Below are positions 44,061-52,340 of a DNA stretch of 64,000 nt, piece by piece. This DNA is from Isoetes taiwanensis (taxonomy: Eukaryota; Streptophyta; Lycopodiopsida; Isoetales; Isoetaceae). The notes beneath the pieces were generated by a model. The model was not told the DNA's origin. It did not search any database and saw only the letters and a program-made list of their open reading frames with translations. Position numbers and translations under genes: made by a program. The stretch lies in assembly GCA_021234155.1 (NCBI GenBank), contig JAJEKV010000001.1, forward strand, positions 30,270,177 to 30,334,176, written 5' to 3'. Position 1 is the stretch's first letter. Every line of letters starts with the position of its first letter.

Positions 44061-46081
44061 TGTTGCCCCAAAAGGGCAACATGCTAATTGTGGTCTATGC
44101 ATTCAAACTAGGTCAATTTATCTTAGAAGACTAGGTCAAAGTTTGGAAGAATCTTGGTATTTAACATTGATGTGGAGGTCAAGGGGAATTCATTCTTCAA
44201 GTCAACAAGTATTCAAGGTTCAAGACTCACATGAGGTACTTTATTAGAGGTCAAAATACTTAGTCAAAGAATATGCTCTAGAAGATTCTGGGTTGTGAAG
44301 TTTGGAAGACATTGCTTGAAGTTTGGAAGTTGAAGTTTGGAAGACTCCTTTGTATGTGGTTCCATCCTTGTCATTCACCTTGCCTAGCCATTTTCTTTCC
44401 ATATCCATAACCTATTTGCCCATTATCCCATGACATTTCCCCTATTTACTCTTCATGACCACTTTACACCATTGCCCTCAAAAATTGCTTTTCTTTGTCA
44501 TAAACATTTACCCCACTACCCCCATTTTTTGCACTTGTGGCTCAGCATTGTACCATACCTTTAGTTCATTCCCTTATCATTGCTTTCCTTGCCATAATTG
44601 CTATCATGCCCAAGCTCTTTATCACTTCTTTCAAACATGCCATCACCTTGCCTATATATTCCTCCTTTTTCCTTATTATTTTTTGCCCCCTTAATGGTTC
44701 TTCATAATTTCTTTTGCCCTCATTCTTATTCCACCATATTCCTTGTGGTATATTCCAAAAGCTTTGCTAAAAGATGCCCAAAGGATTTTCTATCCTTCGC
44801 ACGTGTGGAAAATCTCCTATGGTTTAAGAATTTGTTGTTATTCCTAAGACTTCCTTGGATAAATACCTTGAACCATTGGGCGAGATCTCAAAAATGGCCA
44901 AATACAGCATTTCAAAAATACGAAACCGTATCGCGAAGGTTTGGCGAAAATACGGCTGAAGAACCCTAAAACTAGAAATCCAGCTCGAATCTTGCCTTCC
45001 CGCGCTCCATTCCCTCTGAGACCACCCTATTTTTGGATTCCGGAACTTAAGCAACAGATCAAGCCTAAACTTATGACCAAAAACCACCGAAACCAAAATT
45101 TGAAACTATATACAGAGGACATACAATCGAGACATTTTCGAAGGCCCAGAAGTGTACAAACCTTACTGTGATCATTGCTGAGCATGATTAGAAGGATTTT
45201 GGAAGACTCTGAGTACTCCCCGATCAAGTCACAAGAGATTTGGTTGGAAATTATCTATTGAAATTTTCTATTGACCTGAAGTTGATTTTGAAGTACTGAA
45301 GCATTATTACCCAACATTATTATGATTGATTTACATTCCTATCAATGAAATTCGATGCCTACTTGAAAAAATTATCTCTGTTATGATTCTTTACAATTTT
45401 TCTCTGTTCAAAATTTTACAGAAAATCCCCGAGCACCTTTGATTACTTTTGACCCATTTGTCATCAATCATTGAGGCATCTGGCACCTATATGTCTTGAA
45501 AAATCCAAAAAATCCCACTCACAACTCGAGTTAGAAATTTTTGCACTCTGTTTTGACTATTCTTGACTGTATTTTGCCAAATCCAGCCACAAAAAATACT
45601 TTTGCTTATCCAAATGACAATATGACCATTTGCCTATATTCCTTATCATTATTACAGCACATTTGCTTTTGAAATTCTCAAAAACTCGTTTGGCAACTCC
45701 AAAATCCCAATCTCTGATCACTGTTTTCAGATTTGACTGCTATTGACCAAATTTTGACCGCATTTTGAGCTCGAATAACTCACAAACTATGTTTCTGACT
45801 TGGTCAGAAGCTTTACCATTGGTTACCTACAACTTTTTTGACTAGGTCTACAGTGATTGACTCAAAAAATCGATCTGCATATCAATACCACAACTGTTTT
45901 GGCAAAGGTGCCAATTTCTGTAAATGGGAAAGGTATAAAACTTCAAGTTTTTGAACTTGTCTTTGAAATTAGCTTGCATAGATTGATCACCTTAAGTGAT
46001 CTGGAGGTTCTAACCCCAATTTGAGTGAAAACTCAAGTTGGTTCCTTGTGGTTGATCCTCAAGCCAGGTTCAGGGTCAACA
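44061..46081 (+). repeat. E6 3' LTR
   Basis: 2021 bp, TGTTGCCCCA to GGGTCAACA. The U5 hairpin GATCAC (45985-45990)/GTGATC (45996-46001) is followed with no gap by TGGAGGTTCTA (46002-46012). The terminal arms are GTTGATC and GGTCAAC with one mismatch. CACGTGTG lies near 44800 and TATATA near 45108. Confidence 0.93.
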
Positions 46082-46086
46082 ATATT

Positions 46087-46926
46087 ACCTTGAAAAAATT
46101 ATCTTATGACTTGTGATGATTATTTTACTGTATCTGAGCTATGAAGCATCCTTATCTATTGTTATTATGATATATTTACCTTCATATCAATTTAAATTGA
46201 CTGCCAAATTGTCAAATCCATCTCTGATATTTTTCTTAGCAATTCTTGCCTCAAAATATTTTACAGAAAATCCTTGAGTGTTCCCAAGTACTTTTGGCCC
46301 ACTTGCCATCTATTCTTAGGGCCTGTGTGAGCTAAAGGCTTTGAAATCATCCAAAAATACCACACCTAGCTCAAGGTATAAAAATTAGCACTCTGTTTTG
46401 ATCAGTGTTGACTGTATTTTGTCAAATCCGGCCACAAAAAATACTTTTACAAGTCCAAATGGAAATCTGACTACATGTCTATCTTCCTTATCACCATTGC
46501 ATTACATTTGCTTTGGAAATTCCCAAAAACACGCTTGGCAACTCTAAATCTCATTTTCTGATCACTGTTTTCCATATTTGACTTCTATTGACCAAATTTT
46601 GACCACACTTTGAGATCGAATAACTCTCAAATTTAGTCTCTGACTTGGCCAGGGACTTTATCATTGGATACCTACAACTTTTTTGAACAAGTCTACAGCA
46701 GTTGACTCAAGAAATCAATCCATCTTTCATCACCACATCTGTTTTAGTCAAGGCACCATTTTCTTGAAATGGGAAAGGTATAAAACTTCAAATTTTTGAA
46801 CTTCTCTCTAAATTTACCTTGCATAGACTGATCACCTTAAGTGATCTGGAGGTTCTAACCCCAATTTGGGTGTAAACTTAAATTGGTTCCTTGTAGTTGA
46901 CCTTTAAGCCAGGTTTAGGATCAACA
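46087..46926 (+). repeat. E5 5' LTR, right fragment (family B)
   Basis: Continues the LTR interrupted at 35867 by E6 and ends AGGATCAACA. The U5 hairpin and TGGAGGTTCTA copy (46847-46857) are present, 83 nt before the PBS. Confidence 0.9.
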
Positions 46927-46929
46927 TTT

Positions 46930-46947
46930 TGGAGGTTCTACCGAGAT
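46930..46947 (+). promoter_or_regulatory. Primer binding site of E5
   Basis: TGGAGGTTCTACCGAGAT, 3 nt after the LTR; CTTCCTGG follows directly. Confidence 0.8.
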
Positions 46948-46967
46948 CTTCCTGGATTTCAGAACTC

Positions 46968-48691
46968 ATGGCTCCAAAACAAAAATTTCCAGCAGAATAA
47001 GAACCATTAGAAGATGTTGATGCACCAGATCATTGTAGAGAAAGGCCATTGCCTTCAAGTTTCTCAACTAGCCTGCTTCAAAACATGCCATAACAATTCG
47101 AGTTGAATGTCCCTGTTCCTTTGCCTACTTTTGATTCCGGCATGAGTGCTAACAACTTTCTGAGAATATTTGAAGATTATTACAGGGATTATGGTTTCAA
47201 GAAAGGGTGCAAGCTTTCAGAGTTTGAAAAATGTTTCAAAGAAGAGAGTGAAGCTGGTGATTGGTTGACTTATGAGAAGTTAATGGGTACCACTTCATGG
47301 GATGAACTCGTCAAGAAGTTCCTGGATAGATTTGGTAAGTTAGCTGCCCCAAAAGATTTGGTTAATGAGTTGCAAAGTTTTTCTATACATGCAGGAGAAA
47401 GTGTGAATCAGTACAAAGAAAGGTTTAGCACATTTATGAGCAGGTGCCAAAGAGCACAAGTCACAATTCCAACCCTTTTTTTAGTTACTGCTTTCATCAA
47501 TGGGTTGGAAAGAAGACCAGATATCCAAAGGAAGTTGCTCAAGATCCAAGCTGCTGAAGGATTTGATTCTATATACAAAGTTTTTGCCAAAACCACTGAC
47601 CTGACTCAAATGCTCTCTACTTTGCCTGACAAGCACCATGTTTCTCACCATAGCCATGATCCTTTTTATCCTGATGCTACTGATGCACATTATGATCATC
47701 ACCCTTCCATTCCAGTTTATGCCATACAGAAAGAAAAAAAGAAATCTAAAGAGGAGGAAGCTAATTCTCAAGTTGCAGAGGTCAAGTCAGACTTATCTAA
47801 GGTTACTGAAGCTTTAGCAGAACTAACCAAACAATTGGTTGAACTCAAGGCTGCAAGAACAGGTAAAACTTACCCTGAATATATTCATTGCAATAGGAAT
47901 ACTCATCCATCAGAAATTTGCTATTGGCAAGTGTGTCCTAAATGCAATAGAAAGGGCCACTTTGGAAAGAAATGTCATATTTGTTCTTTCTGTAAAGAAG
48001 TTGATCATACTAATATTAGGTGTGCTGTTAAGGAATACTTTGCTAAGCAGGAACAAGAAAAGAGACCAGAACCTAAGCCTCCTGTGAGGTTTGCTGAACC
48101 AAGTACTTCTATAAGGTTTATTCAGGCTACAGAAGTTCCCAAAGCTGAAGAAGTTATGGTAGTGCAAACTAGAAGAATGAATGAAGTCAATGTACATGCT
48201 GAATCAAGTAGACATCCCACTGTCAGGTCTTCATCACCTACAATGGAATCACCTGCTCAAATGATAGCTCCACCTCCACAGCAAAAATATGGTAAGAAAG
48301 ATCAAAACCTTGATGAAGTTGATGTTTTGCTCAAAAATTCCAAAGTAAGTGTGGATCTCTTCACCTTGCTAAAGATTGCACCCAGCTACAGAAAAAGGGT
48401 ACTCCAGCAAACTGGTGGTGAGCAATTGAATGCTTGTGTAAATTTCACTGATGCCACTAACCTTGTTTTAGCACAGAATGAAGAAGACCCTGGGGCATTT
48501 ACATGTTCAGCTGCTTTAGGGGGTTATACTTTTTCAAATGTGTTACTTGATGGGGGATCCCCCCTAAACATCATGCCATATCACATTATGAAGAAGTGTG
48601 GTTTCGAGGTGGACAAGAAAGCTTCTATATTGTTAAGATTTTGTTATAATGCTAAGATTACTCCTATTGGTGTGGTGACTAAAGTGCCTGT
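46968..48691 (+). pseudogene. gag-pol: E5 Gag-protease, two nonsense codons and split by NA1 (family B)
   Basis: ATG at 46968 (MAPKQKFPAE) meets TAA where E8 has CAA, and a second TAA precedes QFELNV; both look like C-to-T changes. From 47103 the frame is open to the NA1 insertion at 48691 and then runs into NA1 to 48725. Gag core residues are about 1-175. Knuckles: the first is CX2C-like but reads YIHCNRNTHPSEIC (Cys to Tyr), the second CPKCNRKGHFGKKC, the third CSFCKEVDHTNIRC. Protease DGGSPLN lies near 48550. Gag and protease share one frame. The protease resumes at 51702. Confidence 0.88.
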
Positions 48692-49369
48692 TGTTGACCG
48701 GGTTTTTGGCACCCGGTCAACGTGAAAAAAGAGAAAAGAAAGAGAACCATTGGAAGGGGGGTCGATTATAAAGCCCAAATGTTGTAACGGTCTAAGGCAC
48801 CAAAAAATAAAAAAGGGCCTAGATCTAGTTGTTTAAATTTAAGGGCTTCTAAGATTTTTTAGTGGTTGAAGAGGGGTACATTATCTAAGGCTAAGATGAA
48901 GAGGCAAGATCAAAGGTGGAGATTAAAAAAGGCAAAAATTAAAGGTTGAGATAAAGAGGCAAGATCAAGGGTGGAGATGAAGGGGTCGAAATTAAAGGTT
49001 GAGATGAAGAGGCAAGATCAAAGGTGGAGGTCAAGATGAAAAGTAATGTTTATAAAAGATTCTTGAGGAGCACGAGCTCCTCCTCTTGCCTTGCTCCAAG
49101 TTCTTGGGGATGGTGGCAGCTCCTCCTCGAACTGGATCAATGGCCCCTCCATGGTTCAGAGACATGGAGGGACCCTCTTGTATTTGAAGTTTTATGCTTA
49201 TACAAAATTTCTTTTGGGCCCAAAGTTATTCTTCCAAGTTTTCTTCAAATCCCTTATTCCACACTGATTTCATATTGCAGCTTCTGATTTTATATTGCAG
49301 CACCCAATGTGATCCTGATTTTTGCCTTTGCGGCCACCTGTTGGGGATTGTGGGAAAAATCCGCCAACA
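48692..49369 (+). repeat. NA1 5' LTR (family C)
   Basis: 678 bp. It starts with TGTTGACCGGG paired with CCCGG(T)CAAC (one base changed in this copy) and ends with TGTTGG...CCAACA arms plus inner GGATT/AATCC. The TATA element reads TATACAAA here but TATATAAA in the other LTRs. A purine-rich ~54-bp tandem repeat (GAGGCAAGATCAA...) occupies about 48901-49045. Confidence 0.9.
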
Positions 49370-49372
49370 GAA

Positions 49373-49390
49373 TGGAGGTCCTACCGAGAT
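49373..49390 (+). promoter_or_regulatory. Primer binding site of NA1
   Basis: TGGAGGTCCTACCGAGAT, 3 nt after the LTR; one base different from the PBS of families A and B. Confidence 0.75.
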
Positions 49391-50619
49391 TCCAATCTTC
49401 CCCAGGATCATGCTTTGGTGCTGCTCTCTTCTATGTTCACTGCTTGCTGCTTGAAGATGCTGCAGAAAGAAATACTTCTTGAATATTTTCAGGAGAGCCA
49501 GCAAAAGCCAGCCCTCCACGAGCTTCAAAGCTTCTTGTTTTACACTCTGCCATGAAATCGGCTCCCTTTATCTATTTCTCACAAATCCTTCAACTCTTGC
49601 TGTGACAATATGTGTGCTTAGAGAGTGTCTGATGCTTCAGCCTTGTTTCTCTATTGATTCTCTCTGTCGATTCTGTGCCTGCAAGAAAAGCCATGGCCAT
49701 GCCTGCTGCCGAATCCAGCCATCGCCATAGCCTCTGTCTTTGCCATTGCCATCTGCAAGAAAAGAAGGAAAAGGAAGCAACCAAAGAAAACGGAAGAAAG
49801 AGGAAGAAGTAAAATGCCTTGTTGCCGGATCTGCAGAGAAATCCATCTTGCCGTCTTTCCTATTTATCAGAAAGCCTCCTTTGCTTTGTTTAAAAGGCAA
49901 GTCCCGTTCCTGCAAGAAAGAATCAAGAAATGAAGGAAATGGGAGGCAAAAGCAAAGGAAGAATGCCATTAACGTTGCCATTGCTGAGCCTTTGCCAGAA
50001 GCTCTGAACCATAGCTGTGCCGAACCTGCAGAAGTATAAGAAGAAAGAAGAGAGGAAGAAGGAGAAGGTCGAACTGTCTGCCGCCTTACCTGCCTCAGCC
50101 GCCCGCCATAGCCGCCCATCACGCTTTTTTAACCCTTGCAGTTTTTTTATTTTTCTCCTTTCATTCGTTTTTCTAACCTTTGCTTTCTTTTAACCTTTGC
50201 TTTTCATGTTTTTTATTTTTTCCTTTCATCTCATTTTCTAACCTTTGCTTTCCATATTCTTTATTCTTTCACCCTTTCGTTTATTTTCTAACATTTGCTT
50301 CCATTTTTTATATTTTCTCACCCTTTCATTCCATTTTCTAATCATTGCTTTCATTTTTTTGCTAATATTTTCTCACCCTTGCAACAATGTTTCTTTACCA
50401 TTTTTTCCTTGTCTAAAAATTATGGTCCATCCTTGTTACCTCAAAACATCATTTTTTGCCCTATTACTACACCATTGCCACAATTTTTTGTTTGGGCGCC
50501 GCCCCTTTTTCCTTATATCATTTTTGCCAAAAAATAGCCATCTTGCCCCAAGCATTACATGTGTCTTGCCCCAAAGCCCAAAATTAGCATTGATTTTCTA
50601 TTATCATGACACTCATTAT

Positions 50620-50845
50620 ATGGTGTTGGAGTACACCCTAAAACCTCCAAATTTCTATCATCATTCTATGGTACACCCTAAAACCTCCAAATATTATTAT
50701 TATTCTATGGTGTTGGAGTACACCCTAAAACCTCCGAAGTTTTATTATCATTCTATGGTGTTGGAGTACACCCTAAAACCTCCAAATATTATTATTATTA
50801 TTATTCTATGGTGTTGGAGTACACCCTAAAACCTCCAAATTATTA
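50620..50845 (+). repeat. ~50-bp tandem repeat with internal hairpin in NA1
   Basis: Five units of the type CTATGGTGTTGGAGTACACC followed by CTAAAACCTCC and an ATT-rich spacer of variable length. GGTGT and ACACC pair around TGGAGT. One unit lacks the GTTGGAG part. The second copy (56289-56475) has fewer complete units. Confidence 0.85.
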
Positions 50846-50956
50846 TTATCATCATTTCGAGTTCGAAGTCTCGGATATCAAAACTTCGGTTGTGTTCCTT
50901 ATTGAGTCTAAGGGACCAACTATTGTACTAAATATATGAAAAACTTTGAAGTAAGA

Positions 50957-50975
50957 GGGCCGAGGGGACCGGCCC
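50957..50975 (+). promoter_or_regulatory. Pre-LTR hairpin of NA1
   Basis: GGGCCG/CGGCCC stem (6 bp) around AGGGGAC. It is the same loop as in family B but with a changed, still paired stem. GGGCGAGA abuts the LTR at 50994. Confidence 0.65.
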
Positions 50976-50994
50976 ATTTTTTGTTTGGGCGAGA

Positions 50995-51696
50995 TGTTGA
51001 CCGGGTTTTTGGCACCCGGTCAACATGAAAAAAGAGGAAAGAAAGAGAACCATTGGAAGGGGGGTCGATTATAAAGCCCAAATGTTGTAAAGGTCTAAGG
51101 CACCAAAAAATAAAAAAGGGCCTAGATCTAGTTGTTTAAATTTAAGGGCTTCTAAGATTTTTTAGTGGTTGAAGAGGGGTACATTATCTAAGGCTAAGAT
51201 GAAGAGGCAAGATCAAAGGTGGAGATTAAAAAAGGCAAAAATTAAAGGTTGAGATAAAGAGGCAAGATCAAGGGTGGAGATGAAGGGGTCGAAATTAAAG
51301 GTTGAGATGAAGAGGCAAGATCAAAGGTGGAGATTAAGAGGCAAAAATGAAAGGTCAAGATGAAAAGTAATGTTTATAAAAGATTCTTGAGGAGCACGAG
51401 CTCCTCCTCTTGCCTTGCTCCAAGTTCTTGGGGATGGTGGCAGCTCCTCCTCGAACTGGATCAATGGCCCCTCCATGGTTCAGAGACATGGAGGGACCCT
51501 CTTGTATTTGAAGTTTTATGCTTATATAAAATTTCTTTTGGACCCAAAGTTATTCTTCCAAGTTTTCTTCAAATCCCTTATTCCACACTGATTTCATATT
51601 GCAAATTTTCGATTTTTATATTGCAAAGACCCAATGTGATCCTGATTTCTGCCTTTGAGGCCACCTGTTGGGGATTGTGGGAAAAATCCGCCAACA
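50995..51696 (+). repeat. NA1 3' LTR (family C)
   Basis: 702 bp. TGTTGACCGGG pairs with CCCGGTCAACA at the start, TATATAAA is at 51523-51530, and the end is CCGCCAACA. The purine-rich tandem repeat has about three units (51204-51368), one more partial unit than the 5' LTR. Confidence 0.92.
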
Positions 51697-51701
51697 CCTG
51701 T

Positions 51702-52340
51702 TAATACAGAAGGCATAACTGTAGCTGCTAACTTTATTGTAGTGGCTTTTGAAGATATAGGAGATGAATCTGACATCTATGACCTACTTTTAGGGAGACG
51801 ATGGTTGGCCACTGTGGATGCTAGGCCAGTCTGGTCTCAAGGGAGATGTACCATCTCCAATGGCTCTCAAACTGCTACAATTTACAACCAAGATGGCTCC
51901 TATGACTCCAAAGAAGAGGTAAACTTTATTAAGGAAATGTTAATTGAAGAGCCTTTGGGATCTTATAGGATAAAAAATACAAGATCAAGAAAATATGAAA
52001 TGGTTCCTCTTATTATGGAATGTGCACTTCCCAGCAGACAAGGACCAACAGGGTTCTTATGGTTTGATGGAGGTATTTCTAAAAAACTAAATGTTGCATC
52101 ATCTGCTGCTATTTTGAAAGACTCTTCTCACAAACTCTTAGCTAAAGTAGGAAGAATCTTCCCTCAAGTCACTTCTAATGTAGCAGAATATAAAGCTTTG
52201 ATTGCAGGTCCCCGAGGGAAGTTACGGCTATGGATATTGCCAATATCCACATTTATGGTGATTCACAATTAATCTGCAGGCAAGTCTCAGGAGATTATCA
52301 AACAAAGAATGCAGATATGGGGCTCTTGAAGAATTAGGCA
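51702..52340 (+). pseudogene. pol: E5 protease end and aRNH, copy 1
   Basis: Continues the protease after NA1 (NTEGITVAANFIVVAFEDIGDES to LLLGRRWL) and the aRNH (WFDGG near 52060, AEYKAL near 52188). A disturbed patch at 52207-52225 shifts the frame, and TAG at 52335-52337 follows KN. Copy 2 lacks the patch but has the same TAG. The aRNH end (EADAL) is read from 52341 on. Confidence 0.85.

Larger units (their letters stand above)
35868..46081 (+). mobile_element. E6, complete family B retrotransposon nested in the E5 LTR
   Basis: 10,214 bp flanked by ATATT at 35863-35867 and 46082-46086. It has both LTRs, an intact PBS, gag-pol with only a few breaks, the 3' hairpin and LTR. LTRs look nearly identical apart from two indels, so it is young. 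It is the best representative of family B in the window. Confidence 0.95.
49391..50994 (+). other. Non-coding interior of NA1
   Basis: 1.6 kb without gag/pol similarity. The left half (49391-50140) is less AT-rich and has 80-160-codon frames on both strands; their overlap argues against a single gene, though a captured host fragment is possible. The middle (50100-50560) is very T-rich. The right part holds a ~50-bp tandem repeat and, at the end, the hairpin GGGCCG (50957-50962), loop AGGGGAC, CGGCCC (50970-50975), 19 nt before the LTR. Confidence 0.6.
48692..51696 (+). mobile_element. NA1, non-autonomous family C LTR retrotransposon
   Basis: 3005 bp flanked by CCTGT at 48687-48691 and 51697-51701, so it is a precise insertion into the E5 protease. 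It has two ~0.7 kb LTRs, a tRNA-Gln-type PBS, the pre-LTR hairpin and no recognisable gag or pol. Its signals mirror those of families A and B, so it was probably mobilised by their proteins. It fits the LARD/TRIM class of non-autonomous elements, intermediate in size. Confidence 0.92.

Noticed and set aside
49637-50122. 161-codon minus-strand frame in the NA1 interior, with an overlapping plus-strand frame
   Set aside because: Both strands are open over the same low-stop region, with Ser/Phe-rich against Lys/Glu-rich translations. No motif is seen; it is kept only as a possible captured fragment.
50620-50845. CRISPR-like regular repeats
   Set aside because: Spacers are ATT-rich simple sequence of irregular length, no cas genes are present, and the setting is a plant retrotransposon.
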